Assembly (NCBI GenBank): GCA_037975125.1
Contig: CM075852.1
Span: 19,996,025 to 20,060,024, forward strand
Length of the DNA: 64,000 nt
Direction of reading: 5' to 3'
DNA from: Latrodectus hesperus
Taxonomy: Eukaryota; Arthropoda; Arachnida; Araneae; Theridiidae
Each line of letters starts with the position of its first letter. Positions within the stretch are counted from its first letter, which is position 1. Made by a program: the position numbers and the translations under genes. The notes below the pieces were generated by a model, which did not search any database, was not told the DNA's origin, and saw nothing but the letters and a program-made list of their open reading frames with translations. Of this stretch, positions 1 to 11,832 are shown piece after piece.

Positions 1-168
1 AGCAGAATCTCTCTCGAAAGGCAATCAAGAGCATACTTTAAAGAAATCTTTAACGAGTGCCTCCGGACTCTGAAATCAGGAATAAACTTCCACACCAAAC
101 TTTTGAGTTCTTCTCTTAATTGTTTGTTTCTGAGACTTCATCAAAATCACTTTTTAGATTCACACGAA
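1..168 (+). CDS. Possible partial coding end at the left edge of the window, unidentified
   Basis: Frame 1 is open from the first base for 55 codons and stops at TGA 166-168. The first ~110 bases are clearly less AT-rich than what follows. The translation has a mixed composition with basic and acidic residues (it starts SRISLERQSRAYFKEIF) and is not the Ile/Asn/Lys/Tyr noise typical of this window. I do not recognise a family. It could be the last coding exon of a gene lying to the left, a transposon remnant or chance. An AATAAA occurs inside the segment near 80, which is too early to serve as its poly(A) signal. Confidence 0.22.
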
Positions 169-3100
169 TGAACGTCAAGGAAGCGATTAATTCCCTCCAA
201 AAAATTCTGGTCGGGTAGTTGTAAATGTGCGTGTATATTAGATAACCCTTCATATGGAAGCTCATTCAAAAAGCTTCTATTTTGATAACAAAACATGGAG
301 GGTTTAACTGTTGGATTAGAAAGCACTTTTTATCAAGAAGTATTTTAGCTAACACGTGTTACAACATCGTGTAATGTCTGAACTATGTTCTGTATCAACT
401 TTGTAAAAAGTTATGAAAATTTTGAGCATATTGTTTATAAAAGACGTAATGTTATCTGAGCATGGAATTGAAATAAAATAATATTTTCTGAATAAATATA
501 CAATACAGAGTGCTACACAATAATCTTGCATAAATGGTTACAAATCATATCCCATCAGAGTTGAATTTTTGAATGACTTTAATGAATACGTATTAATGTA
601 AAAGAATGAAATATACATTACTTAAGTTCCATGATGATGTTTTATCACTACCCAATTATCTTACGTAATAATTGTACATCTTATATAAGGTTGGTCTGGG
701 ATTAGTAAACACAGTTGAACAGAAAAATATTGATTTTTATACTTACGAGGTTTTAAAAATCCTGTATAAATAATGAACTTTTTTTTTTGGCAATTTACTT
801 TTGACATAAAAAGTAAGAAATGTTATAATGCTTCAACTCATACAGGAACATTTATCATTAGAGACTTATACAGAATATTTTGATTTCTTCAAAAATGATT
901 GGTAAGATTGGCGTTTAAGTTAATGGATAAGTTTAACTCATTCTGGAATGGTATTAAAACTATGCATACATGTATTACATTCCTATATTTTTTGTATTCA
1001 ATTTTGAAATATTCTATATAATCCACAATTTTCTTTTTTTTTTTTAGTTTTTCATGTTCTTTGTTTCTCTGATATGGAATACATTTATCAATGCTTTTTT
1101 AATTTTTAAAATCATGTTTTGAAAATGGTTCATTATTTTCTTCATAGCTTATAAATATTTTATACAGCTCATGACATTCTAAAAGAAATATTTGAAGAAT
1201 AGTTTTTATTATTCAAAATGCTGAGTGATAAATGTTACAAACAAATTAATTAATGATTAAAATTTACATTAAACATTGAAATTTTTAATTATTTAGAAAT
1301 GATATTAATCACTGCAAGTCCAATTTAAGTACAAACATTATCTTCTGATTGAAATTATGATTTCAATTTTAAAACTAAACTAAACAAGCTAATTTAACCT
1401 TTAAAAGTATTAAATTTTTTGTAATGGATGAGAAATTAATGTAAGACTAAAATAAAAAATAGTTTAAGTCGTTTCAATTTTTGGGAACTAAATATCTAAT
1501 TAGTAAAATGTCCTTGAAAATTTTTCATAGAATAAGGATTAAAAATTGTTCTCTTAATGCTTTTATAACTTTAAAATAAATTATTTAATATATATGCAAA
1601 TGTTCCCATTTATTCTCATAATTTGTTTGATTACAGTTCAATGAAATGACAGATGTTAAGTTTTTCTTCTATTTAGAAATCACAAGAAAATCTTAATTTT
1701 ATAAAGTTAAAATGTAATTCAATTAAAATTATATGTAATAACAATAACAATCATGATAACTCACGATTGATGAATTTATATTATTACGTGTTTTTGAATT
1801 TACAAGCTAATGTGTAATTAGAACAAAATGGAGTCTCAGAAAATTGACCCTTATAATTAGCACAAACAACAGACAAACCGGATGGAAATAAGATAAGGAG
1901 GCAGATGTAACCTTTCATTGGGTTATGGTTATGGTTAATTAGCTCGTTAATGTCAAGCAATTGTTTTGGTTAAACAGATTCACAATTCCGTGCAAATCTT
2001 AAATATCGTGGGAGAGACATGAAAATGATTTTATCCTCAGCTAAGTACTTTCGAATTGCATTATTGAATGCAGGTGGTTTGCTTTGTGTGGAAATAAAGA
2101 TATTCCATTAAATAATGATATGCGTCTGTATGGTATCGTCCACAGACCCCAAAATTTATGTTTTGATATATTTAATGTTTTTTTCTGTTGTATACTTAAA
2201 TTCGTCAAAGTTATACCGTGTTGAGGGGACATAGAAGAAAAAGTTATAGAAGTACCAAAAATGCCTAAATATCTTCAAAAACATTCAAAAATATTTCAAA
2301 AACTACGAATTTTTAAGAATCTTCAACATATTTAGGGGAAAAAGAAAGCAACGTGCAACAATTGTATTTTTACAGGCTAGATTTTGTGCGGAAGCAATGC
2401 AACAGAATATGTTTTTATAGATCAAAATATAATCTAAAATTGTACAAATTTACATCTTATTTTTCTGGTTCGTACAGATAGCATATTTTGTAACTTTGCA
2501 TAGAAACATTACGATGTCGAAAGAGATATAGCCTCGCTACTCAGAAAAAATTATTAAATAAGTAATAAGAAACTTAGTAATTTACAATATTATTTTTGTT
2601 TGATTAATTATGTGATAAATATGTACGAAATCATTTTTAAATCCTCTATAAATATTCATAATTTGATAATTATTTTAAAAGAGCCATTCTTTTCATAGTC
2701 ACATAATAGCTCCTTAATAACATACTTATTACGTTAAACAGTTTTGGAAGTTTCTATGCCTTTTGTTGCTAATCCCCCGTAATTTAAATATTCTCCAAAG
2801 ATATTTAAAATTAAGTATTAACTCTTAGCATTGATATTTTGTGATGTATTTAGTAATTTGAGAGATGAAAACATTAAAATATAAGAGTTAAAGTTGATAA
2901 TCACAACAGTTTTCTTATCTTGAAATGTAATATTAGGCTTTCAAACGTTTAAAAAAATTTTGATTTCGTATATGATCAATTTTTGCAACAGTTTGCTTCT
3001 CCATTTTAAAATGGAAATTAAATTTCACGAAAGGTTATATCAAATAAAATAACAAGCTTTATTTTATTACAATGAGGAGTTATTTTTACGGCAAAGAAAT

Positions 3101-3559
3101 TCCTGAATTATCTATGCAATGTTGTTATCAATCTCATTGTAAGTAACTTTATTGTTAAGCTTCGCTTATCTTTAATGTCGAGATGTGTGTGCATTTCTCA
3201 ACAATAAATTCAGCGTATTCTGGCAATTTGTAAAATTTATTTAAAAAAGTTTTAAAAAAAAATTACAACCTCTATTATGCAAATTTTAAAGCTAAGACAA
3301 ATATCCTTTTCTAGATAATTATGGATTAAATTTTAGGAAAGATCAATCTTAAAAATTTGTAATTTACATGAAAAATTATAAGTTACAAGAAATTTTTCAG
3401 ATAATTATGTTTTGATATTCATGATTTTCATATACTTTTTGTGAATTTTGTCGTCTCCACCAAAGTTTTTCAACATAAAACATGTGACATCTTTATATCT
3501 TATTATATCACCTGCTTATGCAAAGGATTTGTCAATTTTTAATCTTAGGTAAATTTAAA
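169..3559. other. AT-rich spacer, nothing recognised
   Basis: Unique-looking AT-rich sequence with homopolymer T and A runs and no coding frame, tRNA box or long repeat that I could support. The short open frames here have the composition expected of random AT-rich DNA. Confidence 0.6.
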
Positions 3560-3629
3560 TATATTAGTTTCGTCCCGAAAAGAGAAATATACTAGTTTCA
3601 TCCCGAAAATATATTAGTTTCGTCCCATC
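3560..3629. repeat. Three short degenerate tandem units with core TAGTTTCGTCCC
   Basis: The core TAGTTTCGTCCC (CATCCC in the middle copy) occurs three times, each preceded by an ATATA-type stretch, and the first two are followed by GAAA. Spacings are about 22-26 bases. Function unknown. Confidence 0.6.
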
Positions 3630-4739
3630 ATTATTCAGTAAATAATAATAATATGAATATTTTTTTATTTTAAAAATATTGCATTTATTGCTATTTCTAA
3701 TTTTATAAATATATTAACATGTAAGTGATAAATGTTTTGAGCCAAGAAATAAGTATTATACTTTAAGTATTTTGGCATGTTTCTTATTTTATTTATATTA
3801 CATAAATGATTTTCTCACTCCTTTATACGCATTTATTGTCGTAAATGCCAACTGAATGGTTACTGTGATGACTTTCAGTTCAACAGTTTTTGAAATCGAT
3901 TGCCGCCTCTGGCTTGAATGCTTGCAACGATTCAGAACACACTTAAAGCTGCCCAGTGTGGCCTAACTAACCTTTGAATGAAAGAGTGATCGTATAGTAA
4001 TTGATAAATTAAATCGAAACATAAGAAACGACTTAGAGAATTCAGTAGATGAAGTGACCCTTATTAGTTCACAATGTATGGTGAGAAACAATAACTAGGC
4101 AGCTGAAATGTTATGTGCGCTCATTATCAGAGTTAAATGAAAATTCTTTCCAAAATGCGCATAAAGTTTAGCAAACACATTCTCATTCTGCTCATTATCA
4201 GCTGCGCAGTGATGAAAACAAATACGGATGATACTTTTACGAGGCCGAGTCATCTCCGGTGAAGAAAGTCATACTGAAACTTTTTATCCATTTTGATTTT
4301 TGCGAGCTGTACACACAGCAAGTGTCAGAGTAATTTTGACATTTTGAAGTTGAGTATTGAAAAAAATAATGTTTAGTTTTGCAACTGTGAGTAAAAATTA
4401 AATGATTTAATTATGCCTGACTACATGAATATCTAGCAGATAATTGGCAAAAAGTACGATACAGATCCCCACACTTTTAATTAAAGGTTTTAGTTCAAAA
4501 GTGTAATTTAATTGATTTCGGATTGTTTGTGGCTCAAAGGGCACATTGTGCGCACGAGGGCGGATGTCTTTTAATTGAATCAGGGGTACCTCGCACATTG
4601 AAAGTCTGGGCAAGAACCTCCCTTCATGAGGAAATCAAAACTCTTCATTCAGTGCATATTCTCTCATAGCATATGGGCATTATATAAAGTTTATGGTAAC
4701 ACATAATATCAATTTTAACTGACAAAAAGCATACATACA
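3630..4739. other. Mixed-composition spacer, no gene
   Basis: 3860-4630 is less AT-rich than its surroundings, but no frame stays open and no RT, transposase or tRNA-box signal is visible. It may be old transposon sequence. The 4480-4520 part has a weak inverted repeat (ACACTTTTAATT / AAAAGTGTAATT). Confidence 0.4.
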
Positions 4740-5035
4740 GAGGTTGTTGCACCAACATGCTTCCCGGTACATAGCTATGAGTTATGCTCAACCAGAGTAA
4801 GAGAGAAGCAGCCAGGTGGAGTCTTCGTAAATTTGAACAAAGCAGAAGACCCCCAATAATTGGCCCCACTCCCAGAAGTATCACTTCACATGGAGAACAG
4901 TGCGACCACGCCTAGTAAAACGTGCCCCAGCCGCCATTAGTAAACACGATGGATCTTCGGTTAATCCGGGATTCGAACTCACTTCTTTCCGATAATGAAA
5001 TTACGCCCTGACCAAACAGCCCACGGCTGCTTTAT
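4740..5035 (-). mobile_element. tRNA-derived SINE, family A copy 1
   Basis: Read on the minus strand the element starts with a tRNA-like head at about 5035. It has a polymerase III B-box-like GAGTTCGAATCCC (complement at 4968-4980), preceded by a D-arm-like TTTGGTCAGG. A ~230 bp body follows to about 4740. The same head and body recur at 35785-36102 and 40845-41132; for example the plus-strand string ATCACTTCACATGG near 4880 matches ATCATTTCACATGG near 40984. SINEs are non-autonomous retroposons copied by LINE enzymes. The outer left boundary is approximate and I could not read a clear TSD. Confidence 0.65.
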
Positions 5036-5149
5036 GCATATAGTGGTGGAAAATAAGTAGAGAAAAATATTAAAAAAATGAAAACACAATTCAAAAGCCA
5101 TATAAAACTAAAGCGAACAGCAGAGAAATACCTTCATTCATTCATTTAT

Positions 5150-5740
5150 GACGGAGTGTGTGAGGAAGGCAACCGGTAGATGAATAGGTGTTGAGAGAAA
5201 GAGAGAGACTTTTTGAAATGTGATCATGATAATTCTGAAATGTTATATTTTGCTCTACCATGAATACGAATAATTCAGTCAAAATAAAATCCACGAAAGC
5301 TTTCGAGAAATGCACAGCATTCCATCGTTAATGACGGAGTGTGAGGAAGGAAACCGGTAGATGAATAGATGTTGAGAGAAAGAGAGAGAGAGAGACTTTT
5401 TGAAATGTGATCATGATAATTCTGGAATGTTATATTTTGCTCTACCATGAATACGAAGAATTCAGTCAAAATAAAATCCACGAAAGCTTTCGAGAAATGC
5501 ACAGCATTCCATCGTTAATGACGGAGTGTGAGGAAGGAAACCGGTAGATGAATAGATGTTGAGAGAAAGAGAGAGAGAGACTTTTTGAAATGTGATCATG
5601 ATAATTCTGGAATGTTATATTTTGCTCTACCATGAATACGAAGAATTCGGTCAAAATAAAATCCACGAAAGCTGTTGAGAAATGCACAGCATTCCATCGT
5701 TAATGACGGAGTGTGAGGAAGGAAACCGGTAGATGACTTC
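5150..5740. repeat. ~186 bp tandem repeat, three full units and a partial fourth
   Basis: The motif GACGGAGTGTG recurs at 5150, 5333, 5520 and 5705, giving periods of 183, 187 and 185. The differences come mainly from a variable (GA)n tract inside each unit (near 5200, 5385 and 5570). The units are otherwise nearly identical, so the amplification is recent. Minus-strand translations run across the units but carry an internal stop per unit, so a protein is unlikely. The array abuts the SINE at 5770 and may be an amplified retroposon tail. Confidence 0.85.
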
Positions 5741-5769
5741 ACCACTTCAAATTCGAGCTTTGAGCAGCT

Positions 5770-6048
5770 CGAAGTTTGCTCAAAGCTAAGCTGGCAATAT
5801 GGGGTGCGCTGCTCCACTTTTCCAACTGAACCCTATTTTGGTGTGGAGTCCGATTTCTTCAGTACACACATGCCATGGGTACCCGTTTATAGGGTAGGCA
5901 ACCATTCACACCTCATTCATACAAGGAACGGACAAAGACAGGATAGTTAGAGAGAGAAAATGCATCCATGCCCGAACCGGGATTCGGACCCAGGACCTCC
6001 TTATCCGCAGTGAGGCACACTGACCACTAGACAAGATTGGCGGCAATT
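5770..6048 (-). mobile_element. tRNA-derived SINE, family B copy 1
   Basis: On the minus strand it begins near 6048 with a tRNA-like head. An A-box-like TGTCTAGTGGTCAGTG is followed about 35 bases later by a B-box-like GGGTCCGAATCCCGG. A ~200 bp body runs to about 5770. The body (from the GGCAATATGGGGTGCGCTGC junction to CCGAACCGGGATTCG on the plus strand) recurs at 11605-11823. The D-arm sequence resembles the Asp/Glu/Gly tRNA group, which is inference. The left end passes directly into sequence adjoining the 186 bp tandem array, and no TSD was recognised. Confidence 0.7.
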
Positions 6049-6244
6049 ATATTTTTAAACATTATATTTAAAATATCCAAATAACTTTTCATCATTATAA
6101 ATTGACAAGTCTTTCGACTTAACTAAGTAAAATTTGGCAAGTTTTCGATAGGAATGAATTAATCTTTATATTTGTTAATATGAATAATAATATAGGGAAT
6201 AATTTGCTTGGACAAAATCTTTAAACCAATATTGCCTTCTGAAG

Positions 6245-6421
6245 GTTTGCTTCTCGTTTAACCGACATTTTTGGCACACGAAGGCACATTAGACCAGAAG
6301 ATACGGCTTAAAGTGGATTCCGGACCACAAGAAACACTCCAAGCCCAAGGTGGGATTCGAACCCATGAACTTGTGAAATGAAGGCAAGAGAGCAAATCAT
6401 TCGGCTGTCAGCTCGATTCGA
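6245..6421 (-). mobile_element. tRNA-derived SINE-like element, family C copy 1
   Basis: The minus strand carries a clear B-box, TGGGTTCGAATCCCACC (complement near 6350-6367), about 45 bases after a tRNA-like 5' part starting near 6415. The body on the other side (GGCTTAAAGTGGATTCC on plus) recurs in decayed form at 32240-32390. CTTCTGAAG is found on both sides (6236-6244 and 6422-6430) and could be a 9 bp TSD. The related copy has a similar CTGAAGAGA at its 5' end, so this repeat may belong to the element itself. Confidence 0.55.
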
Positions 6422-6430
6422 CTTCTGAAG

Positions 6431-8118
6431 AGACATCAATGCAGACAAAGCTCATTTTTCAACAACTTACACTAAATTAATTATTTATACCTTTATAATT
6501 TGTGTAATCTTAAGAAATAAGGTACCTCAAGTGATTTCGCGATATCATGTGCAAACAAAGTTTGTCGATACTAATAAAGTAAGACTTTATCACTACTGTC
6601 CCACTGTTAGATTTCTAAGTCTCACTTATGGACTGAAATAATTTTTTTGGTTACAAAACATTCAATGCAAACTCATTTAGAAATATCTGATAGCTAATCA
6701 GGTGTCTAATAGTTTTAAAGACTGTCATCTGAAATTTTTTTAATTGAAAAAAACATGCTGTTCAATCAAGATAACGATAAATTAATATATTAGATTTCCC
6801 GAATGTCAGTTTTAATAATTGCCGAATGATTTTCTATTAGTTACTCGTAAGGCTGATGTTCGTTATATTGAATGGAATTTTAAACAATTTGTGTTAAAAT
6901 GAATACTTAAATGAATTGATGGGTGAAATGCGGTGAAAAAGAATTCAAGAAAGAATATGGAATAAAATTCAGTTAAAAAAACGATTCTAGAAAGCTAAAG
7001 GTAAAAATATTTATAGTTTACTATTCAAGACTGTCATCTTAATATATTTGATATCTTAAAAGATTTAATAGATAATATCTTAATAGATTTGCATAATGAT
7101 ATACTATTATGCAAATCATACATAATAGTATATAAATATGTATGACTTAAAATACTTTTTCGTAGTTGAATATATTAGTTTAATAAGTAAAATCATTTTA
7201 TAAATTGATTCATTTATTTGTAATGGAAAGTGTATGTAATCGTTTCTCTTTCGCTAAAGTATTTCGAATACTCTATTTCTGCAATGTTAAACTCAACTGT
7301 AATTCGTGGCAGTTGTTCACATAACGTGAATTTTTGTTTTTAGTTTCACTTTTCGAGTTATCGTTAAACTTTGAGTAATTGATATTAATCAATCATTCTT
7401 ATCGAATTATAAGACAGAAATAAGATAGACGAACTAGATCATTACTTTTAAATTATGAGGGAGTTTTAAGAAATTTTCTATATATTCAATAGTGTCTAGT
7501 TTAGATTTAGCTGATGATCTATCTTTCCTTTTTCTTAAGTTTAAGCTGACATATATCCCCATCACTTGATAAATTATTTTTAATTAGGGAAACTTGTTCA
7601 CTGTGTTTAATTAGAACAGATGTCTTTCATAGCAATGACATACTTTCTAATTTAATCATTTAAGAATATTTTCCCTAGTCCCACGCTTTATGTAAATTAT
7701 AAAAGCGTCAGTGATCTTTTCATCAAATGCATATTGTTAGCACTATGGAAACAAATATAGAAAGCTGTTTAACAATTCTAAATCCAATTGCTATTACTCA
7801 TATATTTGTAATAAATCACTCCCAATAAATAACATAATAAATATGAAATTTTCATATTTTAAGCTTTAAAAATTAATTCCGTCTATTTCTTAGAAAAATA
7901 TTGAAATTGGTGGAAATATAAAATTTATGAGCTCTTTTTCTCTATGTTCATCGTAAAAATGCTATTAATTAGATTTCCTTCAAAATTTAAGACTTCTCAA
8001 TTTTCTTTTAGAATAAACGATTTATTTTATAAAAATATTTGTAGTTATAAAACCTTCTTTCTATTGTATGCAGAAAAGACTTTATGAAATATGCGCTGCA
8101 AAAATAAATTTTCAAAGC
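6431..8118. other. AT-rich spacer with a small perfect hairpin
   Basis: No gene seen. 7100-7111 (TATACTATTATG) and 7121-7132 (CATAATAGTATA) form a perfect 12 bp inverted repeat with a 9-base loop. The rest is ordinary AT-rich sequence. Confidence 0.55.
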
Positions 8119-8124
8119 CCTTAC

Positions 8125-8313
8125 ATATGCAAATTTGAGAATTGTTGAATGTAATGATATTCAAAACCGTGACTGTTCCTTTGTTCAATTTCGCCCCCAT
8201 CACGAATACAGCTGTTTTTGAAGACGATTATGTCACTTTTGATTGACACAACTGACTTCCGTACTTTTAAAATGGTCTTACAATCTTCACACATATTTTT
8301 CAAAAGAGCGTTC
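8125..8313 (-). CDS. Candidate internal exon, unidentified
   Basis: One minus-strand frame is open for ~63 codons. It has unusually complex composition for this window: a CEDC motif near the start, then charged and polar residues (for example CIRDGGEIEQRNSHG). It is bounded on its 5' side by a possible acceptor (CACTCAAG before 8313). On its 3' side lies a strong donor-like AT|GTAAGG (complement of 8119-8124), just before an in-frame stop. I do not recognise the family. No partner exon was identified, so a decayed exon or chance remains possible. Confidence 0.25.
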
Positions 8314-8885
8314 TTGAGTGTGGATTATTTTAAACTTAAAATAAAAGAAATGTGATCTTGACATCAAGTATTATAAATATGTTAATTAATTAGCCAGCTA
8401 TTAGAAGTCTAGAAAGCTTTATAGGAGCAATTTTACAATATAAAAAATTATATATTGTAATGTATATCACATAAAGTCATTTTTAAATAAAATATCTCCG
8501 AAATATTTTTATTTGCTTTTCACAGCGGACCATTTAAGGTTAAAGTTTACTTTTTTACTCTATCAACTCGGGTTTATATGTTAAAGAAGTGCGTAATAAC
8601 TTTCACTTATCGCATTCATTCAAAAAATAAACTTCGTGTTTATTCGCGAAGCTTTTTAACAGACAATTATTAATGCAATTATTAATAAGTAATTATAAAT
8701 ATAATATTAATGTGATTATTATAAACATTTTTATGTCCTATTGCATTCAGAGTGGTTATATTATATAGTTATATTTATTATTATAGTTATATTTATTTGT
8801 CAAAAACCTGTTTATATTTTCTTTAATTATTTTCAGAATTCAAATAATTTTTTATGGGACTTTTCGCTTAATAAGATATACAATA

Positions 8886-8992
<107 letters not shown>

Positions 8993-9221
8993 ATATGCAT
9001 GTATGCAAAATACAAGTATATTTTAAACACGTTTACGATATATTCAAAATACAACTATAATATAAATATAGATTATATTTTCTTTTAAATAAACTGATTT
9101 AATACATTTTTCAATAATTTTTCCCTTGCTTTTCATTTCGATTATTTGAGTAAGAAATTATTATAAAATTACTATAAAATATCTAACATATGCAATGCTT
9201 TGTGAAACTGATATAGAATTT

Positions 9222-9532
<311 letters not shown>

Positions 9533-9657
9533 ATTTTAGTAATTCTATTTAAGCTGCTTTTGCTCTGAATGTAATGCTAAACATAAGAGTTATATCTATT
9601 CTTATATTTTTTAATTTTAAATCTATTCTTATGTCTTTCAATTTTTGCCTATACTTC

Positions 9658-9664
<7 letters not shown>

Positions 9665-9722
<58 letters not shown>
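9665..9722. repeat. (TA)n microsatellite, ~29 units
   Basis: Uninterrupted TA dinucleotides. Confidence 0.95.
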
Positions 9723-9723
<1 letters not shown>

Positions 9724-11317
9724 CACATTACCAAGAATTAGTTTTTGTCTTCTATAATAAATAAATAAAAAAATTAATGTGATACCAAATGCGATATAGT
9801 AAATTTTATGTAATATCAGCTTTACATTATGAAAGATTTATAATAATGAGAAAAAATAAAGATTTATGATAATGAGAGATTTATAATATAATTTATTTGC
9901 ATCGTAATGCCTTATTTATATATTAAGTGTTAAGTATCGAAATGAATAATTACGTTAATATAAATAATTATATAATTAAACAAGTTCTGCGTATTTCTAA
10001 TGTACATGTATTGATTATATTCTGTATATTTTTATATTATTGTATTTTTATGCTTTTGATTGTTTTTTATTCTGACATTTTTTATATATTATGTCTTCAA
10101 AAAATGGTAAATATACATGAAATTACTCGAAAAATTTAACTATAAACAATGTCCAAAAATTAAAAAAAATTAAATAAACCCATACTCTTGCACATATGCT
10201 ATAAGTTACATAGTTTTTCTTTTTAAAATTTGTGAAAAGTGAGATATATTAATAAATATTTTTTAACTTCTTAATGAGAAGAAATACAGGATTGTAAATT
10301 ATTTAAGGTTTCTTTGTGTGTGTTTATGTATATAAATTTTTTAAGGAAGTTATACTTTCTTCATTGGAATAAATTAGCTATTTTAAAATATCAAGAGTCA
10401 TTTTTAAAATTGAAGCAATTAAAATGAATATCATTTACGCTAAAATTCCTCAGTTTCATTTACCACAGAGAAAATTGCAAACCATTTAGCTTGCTTAAAA
10501 GTACTCATTAAATGTCATGATTCATTTTATAATGTAAATTTTCTAACACTTCATTTTTAAACGAGTCTATTTATCATGCTGATACCAGAAGTTAAAACAT
10601 ATCTTTCTTCAAAATGCATGATTTTGTAGATTAAATTTTAAGCATTTTTATTCATTCTGCGCACTTCAAACTAAAAGTGTCAAGAGTCCCCTCTCAGAAC
10701 TTTGTATAGCTTAATCCAAGACACGTCATCTAGAAATGAGGTTTGTCAAATAATTTTGGATAAAGCAGTCTCTCCCTCTTCCTTTGAGGTTATCACACGT
10801 CCCGCTCATGTGATTATCCTGTTTATTTACGATCAATAATACTTGGAAACAATTCTTGAGTCGGGGAAAAATTTACTCTCTCATACAAACTATCTAATTT
10901 AGGTGAAAATGAGTTTACCTTAGAATCTGATTTAAAAGAGTTCAGTGATTAATCTAAAATGACGCTTCAATCTATGAATACTTTATTTGCTTTTACTTCT
11001 AGCTTTAGTATTTTCATAAAGTAGAAATCAAATTATATAACTTTTCATCTTAATTACCTACAAAGAAAAAATATGTCGCGTAAATCATAAGTATAAAGTA
11101 TTAAATTTTTCTTTAACTGAGAGCAAACATATTAATCAGTATCCATGCTAATAATTTAATGTTTTAGGCAGAATGTGCGGTCCTCTGTATCTACAGCCTT
11201 CACTTATTGTCGTCTTTTCCGGCTAATTATACAAGGTAACTCAAAATAAAAGCACAAAGGAAAAAAAAAAGATACTACTGCTTCAATACTGAAGCTTTGA
11301 CTCGTTTATTTTTTTGG
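9723..11317. other. AT-rich spacer, nothing recognised
   Basis: No supported gene. 10670-10870 is somewhat less AT-rich but has no open frame, tRNA boxes or match to the other repeats in the window. Confidence 0.55.
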
Positions 11318-11344
11318 TATTGTTGTTGCATGCCCCCAAAGGCC

Positions 11345-11605
11345 AGCAGCGCTAGACCAGATCCATGACGTTGTACACTCTACAATAATCCAAAACCAGA
11401 AGAGGGTCGTCAACCAAGTTCTGCCTGGACAGCCCTAGGCACTCAAGGATATGTTCAGGCGAAGCCTGCTCTTTAGAGCAGTTAGCACAGGTTTCAAAGG
11501 TTCGGGAACCCCCAGAAAATTTTAGGGTCTTAAGATGTCCACTTCGAAATCGGGCGAGAATAGTTTGTTCCTGACGACTTAAGTCGTTTGTTGTTGTTGT
11601 CGTGT
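11345..11605 (-). pseudogene. 3' end of a non-LTR retrotransposon ORF2 (LINE relic)
   Basis: The minus-strand frame encodes ~85 residues resembling the extreme C-terminus of LINE-type polyproteins. A segment with a conserved RFRSGHLKTL is followed by a zinc-binding pattern CANC...H...C (C-x2-C-x8-H-x3-C), and it ends at TAG near 11358 after YNVMDLVW-like residues. In intact LINEs this lies after the RT (and sometimes RNase H) domain and is thought to bind nucleic acid. Only this tail is present. A 3' UTR with CAACAA follows to about 11327. It is continuous with the family B SINE body on its 5' side, suggesting one chimeric insertion. The clade (jockey/R1-like) is uncertain. Confidence 0.6.
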
Positions 11606-11823
11606 GCCAGCTAGGCAATATGGGGTGCGCTGCTCCACTTTTTCAACTGAACCATATTTTGGTATGGAGTCCGACTTCTTCAGTACAAACATGCCATAGA
11701 GACCCGATTTATAGGGTAGGCAACCATTCATACCTCATTCATTCAAGGAAAGGACAAAGACGGGATAGATAGAGAGAGAAAGTACATCCATGCCCGAACC
11801 GGGATTCGAACCCAGCACCTCCT
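11605..11823 (-). mobile_element. tRNA-derived SINE, family B copy 2, fused to a LINE tail
   Basis: The body matches 5785-5990 closely, including the stretch complementary to the B-box (CCGGGATTCGAACCCAGC near 11800). The A-box half of the tRNA head is missing, so the copy is 5'-truncated near 11823. TATTGTTGT occurs at 11318-11326 and again at 11824-11832. If this is a TSD, the whole 11327-11823 block (SINE body plus LINE 3' end) inserted as a unit. The low-complexity sequence of that repeat makes the inference provisional. Confidence 0.6.
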
Positions 11824-11832
11824 TATTGTTGT

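Noticed and set aside
4968..5035. Functional tRNA genes at the B-box sites (4970, 6000, 6355, 11800, 36040, 41070, 59500)
   Set aside because: Each tRNA-like head continues into a shared non-tRNA body, and most heads cannot form a complete cloverleaf with an aminoacyl end. They are SINE heads.
5150..5740. CRISPR array
   Set aside because: Units are ~186 bp without unique spacers, and the DNA is eukaryotic. The 72 bp array at 18036 likewise has no spacers.
5275..5817. Three related 73-75 codon minus-strand frames over the 186 bp repeat
   Set aside because: They arise from the tandem repetition, are broken in each unit and extend through a GA microsatellite. No domain seen.
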